Source of the DNA: Parasedimentitalea maritima
GTDB taxonomy: Bacteria; Pseudomonadota; Alphaproteobacteria; Rhodobacterales; Rhodobacteraceae
Reading direction: 5' to 3'
Length of the DNA: 64,000 nucleotides
Assembly: GCF_005771405.1 (NCBI RefSeq)
Contig: NZ_VAUA01000003.1
Coordinates: 426,745-490,744, forward strand
Shown here: positions 16,900 through 25,091 of the stretch, one piece after another
Position numbering within the stretch: the stretch's first letter is position 1
Layout: every line of letters begins with the position of its first letter
Made by a program: the position numbers and the translations under genes
The notes under the pieces: model-generated
Seen by the model: only the letters and a program-made list of their open reading frames with translations
The model's database searches: none
What the model was told of the DNA's origin: nothing

Positions 16900-18633
16900 A
16901 TGCGCAAGTATCTTCTCTCCGCTGTTGCAGCGTCTGCTGTAGTTGCGGGATCAATAGGGCATGCCGACGAGGCCGCTGCCAACAAATGGATTGACGAGGA
17001 ATTCCAGCCCTCGGTTCTGACCAAGGACGAACAGCTGGCGGAAATGCAGTGGTTCATCCAAGCCGCCGCGCCTTTTTCCGGCATGGAAATCAACGTGCTG
17101 TCCGAGGGCATTCCGACACACAGCTATGAATCCGAAGTTTTGACCAAGGCCTTTGAGGAAATCACTGGCATCAAGGTCAACCACCAGATTCTGGGTGAAG
17201 GCGAAGTTGTGCAGGCGGTTCAGACCCAAATGCAAACGCAGCGGAACCTGTATGACGCTTACGTCAATGACTCGGATCTGATCGGCACCCACTCGCGTCT
17301 GCAACTGGCTTACAACCTGACCGACTTTATGGCAGGCGAAGGCGCTGACGTGACCAACCCCGGCCTGGATCTCGAAGACTTCATGGGCACCCAGTTCACC
17401 ACTGGCCCCGATGGGGATCTGTACCAGCTGCCCGATCAGCAGTTCGCCAACCTGTACTGGTTCCGCAAGGACTGGTTCGACCGCGCCGATCTGCAGGAAG
17501 CCTTCAAAGCCAAGTACGGCTATGATCTGGGCGTTCCCGTCAACTGGTCGGCCTATGAGGACATCGCGGAGTTCTTCTCCAAGGACGTCAAGGAAATCGA
17601 CGGCACAGCCATCTATGGTCACATGGACTATGGTAAGCGCGCGCCTGATCTTGGCTGGCGTATGACCGATGCATGGCTGTCGATGGCTGGTGCTGGTTCA
17701 AAAGGTGAGCCAAACGGTGTGCCAATCGACGAATGGGGCATCCGCATGGAAGCCGGTTCCTGTAACCCATCGGGCGCAAGTGTCACCCGTGGTGGGGCTG
17801 CAAACGGTCCAGCTGCGGTTTATGCGATCCGCAAATGGGACGAATGGCTGCGGGCCTATGCGCCTCCAGGTGCTGCCAGCTTTGACTTCTACCAGTCGCT
17901 GCCAGCCCTAAGCCAGGGCAACGTTGCCCAGCAGATCTTCTGGTACACAGCGTTCACTGCCGATATGGTGAAGCCACAGTCCGAAGGCAACAACACCGTT
18001 GACGCCGAAGGGACACCCCTGTGGCGGATGGCGCCCAGCCCACACGGCCCATACTGGGAAGAAGGCCAGAAGGTTGGCTATCAGGACGTTGGCTCCTGGA
18101 CGATCCTCAAGTCTACTCCGCTGGATCGTGCCAAGGCTGCATGGCTCTACTCGCAGTTCGTGGTCTCCAAGACTGTGGACGTCAAGAAAAGCCACGTTGG
18201 CCTGACCTTCATCCGCGACAGCTCAATCAACCACGAGAGCTTCTCGGAGCGGGCTGGCAAACTGGGTGGTCTGGTCGAATTCTACCGTTCGCCTGATCGT
18301 GTTGCCTGGTCGCCGACTGGTATCAACGTTCCTGACTATCCAAAGCTGGCCCAGATCTGGTGGCAGCAGATTGGTGACGTCAACTCGGGTGCGTTCACAC
18401 CACAGGAAGCCATGGATCGTCTGGCCGAAGAAATGGACATCACCATGGGCCGCATGCAGCGCGCCGATGAGGCTGCCAATGTCTACGGTGGTTGTGGTCC
18501 ACGTCTGAACGACGAAAAAGACGCGGACTGGTGGATGGCCAATGGTGGCGCCAAGCCAATGTTGGACAACGAAAAGCCAGCTGGTCAGACAGTCAACTAT
18601 GACGATCTGGTCGCGCGTTGGGCCACTGAGTAA
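16900..18633 (+). CDS. glpV: Glycerol ABC transporter substrate-binding protein (GlpV-like)
   Basis: 577 residues with a Sec signal peptide (MRKYLLSAVAASAVVAGSIG, cleavage near GHA-DEA). It is a large solute-binding protein of the extracellular_1 class, with the TEELAEMQWF-like region (KDEQLAEMQWF) and a long C-terminus (YGGCGPRLNDEKDADWW) typical of the rhizobial GlpV type. It delivers glycerol, possibly other polyols, to the membrane permeases. It is first in an operon with two ATPases, two permeases and a small membrane protein. The assignment rests on this gene set, known from the glycerol operon of rhizobia; glpD and glpR are not in the window. Confidence 0.85.
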   Translation: MRKYLLSAVAASAVVAGSIGHADEAAANKWIDEEFQPSVLTKDEQLAEMQWFIQAAAPFSGMEINVLSEGIPTHSYESEVLTKAFEEITGIKVNHQILGEGEVVQAVQTQMQTQRNLYDAYVNDSDLIGTHSRLQLAYNLTDFMAGEGADVTNPGLDLEDFMGTQFTTGPDGDLYQLPDQQFANLYWFRKDWFDRADLQEAFKAKYGYDLGVPVNWSAYEDIAEFFSKDVKEIDGTAIYGHMDYGKRAPDLGWRMTDAWLSMAGAGSKGEPNGVPIDEWGIRMEAGSCNPSGASVTRGGAANGPAAVYAIRKWDEWLRAYAPPGAASFDFYQSLPALSQGNVAQQIFWYTAFTADMVKPQSEGNNTVDAEGTPLWRMAPSPHGPYWEEGQKVGYQDVGSWTILKSTPLDRAKAAWLYSQFVVSKTVDVKKSHVGLTFIRDSSINHESFSERAGKLGGLVEFYRSPDRVAWSPTGINVPDYPKLAQIWWQQIGDVNSGAFTPQEAMDRLAEEMDITMGRMQRADEAANVYGGCGPRLNDEKDADWWMANGGAKPMLDNEKPAGQTVNYDDLVARWATE

Positions 18634-18648
18634 CAGGACCTCCCTGAT

Positions 18649-18709
18649 GGGCTGAACCCAGCAATTGTTCAGCCCTGTTGCCCCAGAGATCCCCTCGGTC
18701 TCTGGGGCA
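18649..18709 (+). promoter_or_regulatory. Two stem-loops between glpV and glpS
   Basis: Stem 1 pairs GGGCTGAAC (18649-18657) with GTTCAGCCC (18667-18675). Stem 2 pairs TGCCCCAGAGA (18679-18689) with TCTCTGGGGCA (18699-18709). Neither has a T-run. Such hairpins after a binding-protein gene usually stabilise its transcript or attenuate the downstream genes, giving more binding protein than membrane parts. Confidence 0.7.
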
Positions 18710-18771
18710 CATTATCCCAAGAACGCGCAACATCGCGCGCAACAGGCCACCTGCCGGAAAGCCCCACCAAG

Positions 18772-19836
18772 ATGGCTCTCGAATTAAAATCTGTGACCAA
18801 GCGCGTCGGCGCCAATTTGCACGTCAAGGAAACTTCTCTTGTCCTGCACCCCGGTCACTTCAATGTCCTGTTGGGCGCAACTGGATCTGGTAAGACCTCT
18901 CTGATCAAACTGATGGCAGGGCTTGACCCATTGGCCAGCGGTGAGATCTGGATGGATGGTCAGAACGTTTCCAAGCTCAATACTCAGAAACGCAACATCT
19001 CTTTGGTGCACCAGTTTTTCATCAACTACCCGCACATGACTGTGTATGAAAACATCGCCTCGCCGCTCAAGGTTGCGGGCATGGCCAAGTCTGAAATCCA
19101 GGGCCGCGTCGAAGAGGCTGCCGATATTCTGCAGTTGCGGCCAATGCTGCAGCGGATGCCACATGAATTGTCCGGTGGCCAGCAGCAGCGCACCGCGCTG
19201 GCCCGTGCCATCGCCAAAGAAAGCAAGGCCGTCTTCCTCGACGAGCCGCTGGCCAACCTTGACTACAAGTTGCGCGAAGAGCTGCGCGATCAGTTGCCCG
19301 AGCTGTTTGCTGGCCGCGGTGCGGTGGTGGTCTATGCCACATCAGAGCCGGAAGAGGCCCTATTGCTGGGCGGTCAAACCGCATTGATGGAAGATGGCCA
19401 TGTGACCCAGTTTGGCGTCACCGCCGACATTTACCGCAATCCGGCGAATGTGTCTGCCGCCGCCGTCTTCTCGGACCCGCCAATCAATACGGCCTCAATT
19501 GTCAAACAAGGTTCAACAGCCACCCTGAACGCAGGGGTAAGCTGGGAGCTGACCGGCGATGCAGCAGGCCTGTCGGATGGGGATTACACCATTGCAATTC
19601 GTCCGCACCACATTGTGCCAATTGCCAACGACAAAGCCAAAGTTCGCATGTCTGGTCGCGTCCAAGTGACGGAATTGTCTGGCTCCGAAAGCAGCGCCCA
19701 CTTTGAGATGGGCACTGGCAGCTGGGTGTCCCTGGCCCCCGGTGTTCACCCCTATCAGGTGGGCGAAATGCATGAATTCTTTATGGACCCTACGGCGGCA
19801 TATGTCTTTGCCCCCGATGGCTCCCGCGTGGCGTGA
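18772..19836 (+). CDS. glpS: Glycerol ABC transporter ATPase GlpS
   Basis: 354 residues. Walker A is GATGSGKTS (about 35-43), signature LSGGQ (133-137) and Walker B VFLDEP (154-159). The C-terminal 120 residues form an OB-fold regulatory region of the MalK/UgpC type. All ATPase motifs are intact, except that the switch His position reads Ser (ATSEPEEALLL) instead of the usual THDQxEA. The other half-site comes from the neighbouring GlpT. It starts after the two hairpins that separate it from glpV. Confidence 0.85.
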   Translation: MALELKSVTKRVGANLHVKETSLVLHPGHFNVLLGATGSGKTSLIKLMAGLDPLASGEIWMDGQNVSKLNTQKRNISLVHQFFINYPHMTVYENIASPLKVAGMAKSEIQGRVEEAADILQLRPMLQRMPHELSGGQQQRTALARAIAKESKAVFLDEPLANLDYKLREELRDQLPELFAGRGAVVVYATSEPEEALLLGGQTALMEDGHVTQFGVTADIYRNPANVSAAAVFSDPPINTASIVKQGSTATLNAGVSWELTGDAAGLSDGDYTIAIRPHHIVPIANDKAKVRMSGRVQVTELSGSESSAHFEMGTGSWVSLAPGVHPYQVGEMHEFFMDPTAAYVFAPDGSRVA

Positions 19837-19845
19837 GGCGCAATA

Positions 19846-20931
19846 ATGGCTAAAATTACACTCTCCAAGCTACGTCACAGCTACTACCCCACCCCCAAAC
19901 AGCCGTCGGACTATGCGCTGAAGGAAATCGATCTCGACTGGAACGACGGTGGAGCTTATGCGCTGCTGGGGCCTTCTGGCTGTGGCAAATCCACCCTACT
20001 CAACATCATTTCCGGCTTGCTTGTCCCTTCCGAAGGACAAATCCTGTTTGATGGTAAGGACGTAACAGAACTCACACCGGACAAACGCAACATCGCACAG
20101 GTGTTCCAGTTCCCGGTGATCTACGACACCATGACGGTTTACGATAACCTCGCCTTCCCGCTGCGTAACCGTGGCCGTGACGAAGAGACAGTCAAAACAC
20201 GCGTCATGGCCATCGCCGAAATGCTGGAAGTCACCGATATGCTGGACACCAAGGCCGCAGGCCTAAGTCCGGACAACAAGCAGAAAATCTCGATGGGACG
20301 CGGATTGGTGCGCGAAGACGTCAACGTTGTGATGTTCGATGAGCCGCTCACAGTGATCGACCCACATCTAAAGTGGAAATTGCGGTCCAAGCTGAAAGAA
20401 CTGCATCAGCGCATCAAAGCAACGATGATCTACGTCACCCACGACCAGACCGAGGCACTGACCTTTGCCGATCAGGTAGTGGTGATGCAGGACGGCGAAG
20501 TTGTTCAGATCGGCACCCCGGTTGAACTGTTCGAGCGCCCCGCACATACCTTTGTAGGCCACTTTATCGGCTCGCCCGGTATGAACGTGCTGCCCTGCAC
20601 CTTGACCGACGGGCAGGCCTATTTCGGTGATCAACTGGTTGCTCTGGAAGGTGCCATTATCGGCGAGCCCAACGGCCGCACAGAAATCGGCATCCGCCCC
20701 GAATTTGTGGCGCTAGCCGCCAGCGGCCTGCCTGCCACGGTCAGTAAGGTCTCAGACGTTGGCCGCCACACAGTGGTGGAATGTGACGCGAACGGCAGCA
20801 AGATCAGCGCCATCATTGACGGTGCAGGCCCAGAAAAAGGTTCACCTGTGTTTCTCAATTTCCAACAAAACCAGACCCGACTGTATGTCGACGGCTGGAT
20901 AGCCACCCAATCGCAAGAGGCACAGTCATGA
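19846..20931 (+). CDS. glpT: Glycerol ABC transporter ATPase GlpT, with degenerate signature
   Basis: 361 residues. Walker A GPSGCGKST (42-50), Walker B VMFDEP (162-167) and the switch motif YVTHDQTEAL are intact. The ABC signature reads LSPDNKQKIS (140-149) in place of LSGGQ-type residues. GlpS has a good signature but lacks the switch His. The pair therefore looks like an asymmetric ATPase dimer with one canonical and one degenerate site. It is nine bases after GlpS and overlaps GlpP by four bases (ATGA). Confidence 0.85.
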   Translation: MAKITLSKLRHSYYPTPKQPSDYALKEIDLDWNDGGAYALLGPSGCGKSTLLNIISGLLVPSEGQILFDGKDVTELTPDKRNIAQVFQFPVIYDTMTVYDNLAFPLRNRGRDEETVKTRVMAIAEMLEVTDMLDTKAAGLSPDNKQKISMGRGLVREDVNVVMFDEPLTVIDPHLKWKLRSKLKELHQRIKATMIYVTHDQTEALTFADQVVVMQDGEVVQIGTPVELFERPAHTFVGHFIGSPGMNVLPCTLTDGQAYFGDQLVALEGAIIGEPNGRTEIGIRPEFVALAASGLPATVSKVSDVGRHTVVECDANGSKISAIIDGAGPEKGSPVFLNFQQNQTRLYVDGWIATQSQEAQS

Positions 20932-21791
20932 AAACCGTAAACCAGAAGGCCTGGTTCTTTGTGCTGCCGGTGTTGGTGCTGGTCGCCTTTAACGCACTGA
21001 TCCCAATGATGACGGTGGTCAACTATTCGGTGCAGGAAACCTTTGGCAACAACGTGTTCCTGTGGCAAGGGCTGGACTGGTTCCAGCAGTTGCTGACCGA
21101 AGAACGGTTCTACAAGGCGCTGGGGCGTCAGTTCATGTTCACTGGGTTGATCCTGATAATCGAGATTCCACTGGGCATTGCAATTGCCCTGGCGATGCCA
21201 CGCCAAGGCATCTGGGTGCCGGTCTGTCTGGTGCTGATGGCGCTACCGATGCTCATCCCATGGAACGTTGTTGGGGCAATGTGGAACATCTTCACCCTGC
21301 CCGACATTGGCCTGCTGGGCTATTTCCTGAACAATGTGCTGGGCATCAACTATGACATGACACAGGACCCGATTGCCGCCTGGATCACCATCATTACGAT
21401 GGATGTCTGGCACTGGACTTCGCTGGTTGTACTGCTGGCCTATGCCGGATTGGTGTCGATCCCGGATGCCTATTATCAGGCCGCCAAAATCGACGGCGCC
21501 TCTAACTGGTCAGTTTTCCGGTTCATCCAACTGCCCAAGATGAAACCGGTGCTGACCATCGCCATCCTGCTCAGGTTTATGGACAGTTTCAACATCTATA
21601 CCGAGCCCTTTGTGCTCACCGGTGGTGGCCCCGGCAACTCGACCACGCTGTTGTCTATCGATCTGGTGAAACGCGCCCTTGGCCAGTTTGACCTTGGCCC
21701 GGCTGCGGCGATGTCGCTGATCTACTTTGCAATCACTCTCTTGGTTTCTTGGCTGTTCTACACGCTGATGACCAAAGATGACCTGAACTAA
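20928..21791 (+). CDS. glpP: Glycerol ABC transporter permease GlpP
   Basis: 287 residues with six predicted membrane helices. The EAA loop is VSIPDAYYQAAKIDGASNWS, followed by the coupling region FRFIQLPKMKP. It is a MalF/UgpA-type permease subunit. Start ATG 20928 overlaps the stop of glpT, a sign of translational coupling. It partners the next permease. Confidence 0.87.
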   Translation: MKTVNQKAWFFVLPVLVLVAFNALIPMMTVVNYSVQETFGNNVFLWQGLDWFQQLLTEERFYKALGRQFMFTGLILIIEIPLGIAIALAMPRQGIWVPVCLVLMALPMLIPWNVVGAMWNIFTLPDIGLLGYFLNNVLGINYDMTQDPIAAWITIITMDVWHWTSLVVLLAYAGLVSIPDAYYQAAKIDGASNWSVFRFIQLPKMKPVLTIAILLRFMDSFNIYTEPFVLTGGGPGNSTTLLSIDLVKRALGQFDLGPAAAMSLIYFAITLLVSWLFYTLMTKDDLN

Positions 21792-21805
21792 AGGAGACCG
21801 TGGAG

Positions 21806-22603
21806 ATGAAAAAACGATCCATCGTCCCAATCATTTACATCCTGTTCCTGCTGCTGCCAATCTACTGGCTGGTCGCGATGAGCTTTAAGACCACAAACGA
21901 GATCCTGGGTGGGTTCTCTCTGTTCCCACAGACTTTCACGCTGGAAAACTACAAGGTGATTTTCACCGATCCGACCTGGTACTGGGGCTATATCAACTCG
22001 ATCTCTTATGTGACCCTGAACACGGTGATTTCGATCACCGTGGCGCTGCCAGCCGCCTATGCGTTCAGTCGCTACCGCTTTCTGGGTGACAAGCAGCTGT
22101 TCTTCTGGTTGCTGACAAACCGCATGGCACCGGCGGCGGTGTTTGCCCTGCCCTTCTTCCAGCTCTACTCGGCGTTTGAAATGTTCGACACCTATCTGGC
22201 GGTTGCACTGGCCCACTGCCTGTTCAACATCCCACTGTCAGTCTGGATCCTCGAAGGATTTATGGGCGGCGTACCAAAAGAGCTGGACGAAACGGCCTAT
22301 GTGGACGGCTATTCCTTTCCACGCTTCTTTGCCACCATCTTTATCCCCTCGATCAAGGCCGGCGTCGGCGTTGCCGCCTTTTTCTGCTTCATGTTCTCAT
22401 GGGTGGAATTGCTGCTGGCCAAGACGCTGACCGCAGTCGCAGCCAAGCCCATCGCGGCCATCATGACCAAAACTGCCTCCAGTGCCGGCTACGAGTTGGG
22501 CCTGCTGGCGGCGGCGGGTACACTGACAATCATTCCGGGCGCAATCGTGATCTACTTTGTCCGTAACTATATCGCGAAGGGTTTCGCGATGGGGAGAGTA
22601 TAA
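21806..22603 (+). CDS. glpQ: Glycerol ABC transporter permease GlpQ
   Basis: 265 residues from the ATG at 21806, which has AAGGAG nine bases upstream; a GTG at 21800 is too close to that site. It is a MalG/UgpE-type permease with six helices and EAA motif VPKELDETAYVDGYSFPRFF. It forms the heterodimeric channel with GlpP. Not to be confused with the glycerophosphodiesterase also called GlpQ. It overlaps glpU by one base (TAATG). Confidence 0.87.
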   Translation: MKKRSIVPIIYILFLLLPIYWLVAMSFKTTNEILGGFSLFPQTFTLENYKVIFTDPTWYWGYINSISYVTLNTVISITVALPAAYAFSRYRFLGDKQLFFWLLTNRMAPAAVFALPFFQLYSAFEMFDTYLAVALAHCLFNIPLSVWILEGFMGGVPKELDETAYVDGYSFPRFFATIFIPSIKAGVGVAAFFCFMFSWVELLLAKTLTAVAAKPIAAIMTKTASSAGYELGLLAAAGTLTIIPGAIVIYFVRNYIAKGFAMGRV

Positions 22604-22881
22604 TGCTTTCATGGATGGCCTGGACCTGGCCCACAGCACTGGTCTTTATCGGTATATTCTCTGCGATCGGCGTGCTGATCCTGCTCGAAATCCGCACCCC
22701 TGGCGGCGACGAACGCAAAGGTGTGCTGGGGCTCACCACCACCCGCGGCGACCGGCTATTCATCAGCCTGCTCGGCACCAGCTATATCTTCCTGGCTTGG
22801 CTGGGGCTGTTCGGAATGCCATTGTGGGGACCCTTGGTTCTGTCAATTGGGTGGGGGGTCTTCTGCTTTCGCAAGGTCTAA
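22603..22881 (+). CDS. glpU: Small membrane protein of the glycerol transporter (GlpU, DUF2160)
   Basis: 92 residues with about three hydrophobic segments (TWPTALVFIGIFSAIGVLIL, FISLLGTSYIFLAWLGLF and LWGPLVLSIGWGVFCF). It carries the RTPGGDERKGVLGLTTTRGD loop typical of DUF2160. It is translationally coupled to glpQ and found in this operon type in rhizobia and roseobacters. Its exact role in transport is not established. Confidence 0.85.
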   Translation: MLSWMAWTWPTALVFIGIFSAIGVLILLEIRTPGGDERKGVLGLTTTRGDRLFISLLGTSYIFLAWLGLFGMPLWGPLVLSIGWGVFCFRKV

Positions 22882-22901
22882 CCCAACCTGTACGCAACGC
22901 C

Positions 22902-22930
22902 GGATCTGGGGCAAAGTCGTTCCCAGATCC
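22902..22930 (+). terminator. Possible terminator hairpin of the glycerol operon
   Basis: A 9-bp stem, GGATCTGGG (22902-22910) with CCCAGATCC (22922-22930), lies 20 bases after the last stop. It has no T-tract, so it may be Rho-assisted or a 3' stabiliser. Confidence 0.5.
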
Positions 22931-23027
22931 TTCACAACAAACCATCCTCTAATAATTTAGTTTTCAAACACAACTCCCCTGCCTAAGATGGCGAAACCAC
23001 AAAAAAACGGACCGGACACCAGACCCT

Positions 23028-23423
23028 ATGCGAAAAAAGCAGGACAATTCGCTTCTGACCGAGGTTGAACTCGAATTCATGACCGTGGTCTGGGCAACAG
23101 GTGGTGGTACTGTGCGTGACATCTTGGCTGAACTGAACAAAGTCCAGGAACGCGCCTATACCTCTGTGGCGACAGTGCTCAAAATCATGGAGCAAAAAGG
23201 GTTTCTGGCCAGTGAGCGCCTTGACCGCTCGCTGATCTACCGGGCTGCGGTCCCCAAGGCAGACTATCAAAAAACAACACTCAAAAACCTTTCGAGCAAA
23301 CTCTTCAATGACACCCCTGCTGCGCTGGTGGCGCGTCTGGTCGACGATGAAGAGGTGACCGACGATATGCTCGTGGAGATGCGGGCGCTCTTGAATGAAA
23401 GGTTGGGGGACAATGCAAGCTGA
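23028..23423 (+). CDS. BlaI/MecI/CopY-family repressor
   Basis: 131 residues. The winged-helix N-terminus reads LTEVELEFMTVVWATGGGTV then VATVLKIMEQKGFL, and the C-terminal helix is for dimerisation. This family represses beta-lactamase or copper genes and is inactivated by cleavage. It overlaps the M56 peptidase gene by 11 bases, so the two form a sensor-protease/repressor pair like BlaR1/BlaI. No beta-lactamase gene lies nearby, so the regulon is elsewhere or is not about antibiotics. Confidence 0.87.
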   Translation: MRKKQDNSLLTEVELEFMTVVWATGGGTVRDILAELNKVQERAYTSVATVLKIMEQKGFLASERLDRSLIYRAAVPKADYQKTTLKNLSSKLFNDTPAALVARLVDDEEVTDDMLVEMRALLNERLGDNAS

Positions 23424-24546
23424 GGCTCTTTTAAACGCCTATATCGACCTGAATTTACTTCTGCTTGGCGGTGCAGCGATCTGGCTTGGATTGCGGCGAT
23501 TGCTGATGCGCAGAGGTCTGGGCAATGCGTTTCTTCCTCAGTTAAAACTGCTCAATCGCCTGACGGTGTTGCTAATCGCCTCCCCTTTGCTTGCATTGGC
23601 TTTCACCACTTGGGTTGTACCGCATCCGCCAAATATCTCCGATCTGTTGGTATCGCAATATTTGCAGGGCCATGTCAGCATGAGCGCCAGCCATTTTGAA
23701 GCCATCCTGGGCCTGCGTGAAGATCTGGTGCGTAACCTGCTCACCCAGCAGCTCCCTTGGACCCAAGCACTGGCCCTGGTCTTTTTCTTTGGTGCCGGGC
23801 TTTGTACTCTGCATGTCATTACCTCCGTTTGGCGTCTGCAGCGCAGCCTGCGTGGAGCCTTCTTATGGAAACAGATCGGACGGGTTCAGCTTTGCTTCAG
23901 TGACACCGCCTCGGTGGCCTATTCCACGCGAGGAGTGTTCAATCTGTATGTGGTCTTGCCTTCGTCTCTCTTAAACGACAGCCGAGACTTGCGGCTGACG
24001 GTGGCCCACGAACTCCAACATTTCCGCCAACGCGACATTGAATGTGAGTTTCTACTGGAAACCCTGCGGCCCATCCTGTTTTGGAACCCGGCCTTTTACC
24101 TGTGGCGCAGTGAAGTGCGTACCCTGCGTGAACACGCCTGTGATCAAGCGCTGATGGCGCGGCCTCATTTTGACGCACGCGCTTACTGTGAATGCCTGAT
24201 CCGCGCCTGTGCAATGGCCGCTCAAGATCGCGTCTTTTTCACCCGGCAAAGCCCAGCCGTAGCACTCGTGGATCGTCGTGAAACCCGCCGCAGCGCCACC
24301 CTGGAGCAGCGCATTTTGGCGGTGACGGCAAAACAGTTTCAAGGCGAACACAGCAACAGCTGGGCGATGCTTTCAGTGCTTCTGGTCGGTGCCGTGCTGG
24401 CAACAACCCTACTAATGCAGCGCCCCCGTGACTGGAGCCACGACCGTTTGATGCTGTCGACCATCGTAAACCTTGAACGCATGAACAGTCGCAGCTCTGA
24501 TGGCGCCAGCGCCTTTCAGGGCGGATTTGTGGTAACACTCGATTGA
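23413..24546 (+). CDS. M56-family membrane metallopeptidase (BlaR1-like, no sensor domain)
   Basis: About 377 residues from the ATG at 23413, which follows GGGGGA; an ATG at 23395 is less likely. Four membrane helices are visible, three in the N-terminal half and one near the C-terminus (SVLLVGAVLATTLLM). The zinc site is VAHELQHFRQRD (H-E-x-x-H), with a later Glu in REHACDQA. It ends about 200 residues short of BlaR1 and has no penicillin-binding C-terminal domain, so the signal it senses must differ. The overlap with the repressor gene supports a functional pair. Confidence 0.85.
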   Translation: MQAEALLNAYIDLNLLLLGGAAIWLGLRRLLMRRGLGNAFLPQLKLLNRLTVLLIASPLLALAFTTWVVPHPPNISDLLVSQYLQGHVSMSASHFEAILGLREDLVRNLLTQQLPWTQALALVFFFGAGLCTLHVITSVWRLQRSLRGAFLWKQIGRVQLCFSDTASVAYSTRGVFNLYVVLPSSLLNDSRDLRLTVAHELQHFRQRDIECEFLLETLRPILFWNPAFYLWRSEVRTLREHACDQALMARPHFDARAYCECLIRACAMAAQDRVFFTRQSPAVALVDRRETRRSATLEQRILAVTAKQFQGEHSNSWAMLSVLLVGAVLATTLLMQRPRDWSHDRLMLSTIVNLERMNSRSSDGASAFQGGFVVTLD

Positions 24547-24553
24547 TCAGCTC

Positions 24554-25081
24554 TTAGCTGGCCAATTCGACTTCATCGAGACCCGGCGCCCGCACCCACG
24601 ACAGCAACTGACTGGCCACAGGTGGCAAGGCCACGGCTGCGCCGCCTGTGAACTCTTCGAACGCTGCCCTGTTCATCGCGTTGGTCCCGACCAGCACAGG
24701 AATACCCAAAGCCAGCGCCTCGGCAATCAAGTCGCGAAACCCGCGCCCTTCAGCTTCGTGTTTGCCAAATTTGTTGACGATCAGAATCTCAGCGCCGTTG
24801 ACCAGCCCGGTGCTTGCCATAACGATGGCGGTTTCCAGTGCGCTTGGATCCAGACGACACCCGCGCGCCTCTTTGCCCAGTGACTGCGAAATGCGGATTA
24901 TCGGCCCATCCGGTAATACCTGCACATCCATGTCGCAGCGGTGGCTGTCGGCGCGGTCTGTGTTGATCTGCACAGTGCCACAGGTTTTGATCCCCTGCGC
25001 CTGCAGGTCTTTCGCCACCTCAGCCAGCAGTAAATCAGTGTCACCGCGCCCAGAGGCCATTGTATAGGCGATCTTCATCAT
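24554..25081 (-). CDS. DUF2478 protein, molybdenum-linked
   Basis: About 175 residues from the ATG at 25081 (MMKIAYTMASGRGDTD); longer upstream frames run into moeA and are rejected. The start has a Gly-rich phosphate-loop-like stretch (TMASGRGDTDLLL). Later motifs are ILIVNKFGKHEAEGRGFRD and VLVGTNAMN, as in DUF2478 proteins that are usually found next to molybdenum uptake or molybdoenzyme genes. Biochemical role unknown; a nucleotide-binding part in cofactor supply is plausible. It is ten bases behind moeA and the last gene of the molybdoenzyme transcription unit. Confidence 0.75.
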   Translation of the reverse strand: MMKIAYTMASGRGDTDLLLAEVAKDLQAQGIKTCGTVQINTDRADSHRCDMDVQVLPDGPIIRISQSLGKEARGCRLDPSALETAIVMASTGLVNGAEILIVNKFGKHEAEGRGFRDLIAEALALGIPVLVGTNAMNRAAFEEFTGGAAVALPPVASQLLSWVRAPGLDEVELAS

Positions 25082-25091
25082 CAGGTTTTCC

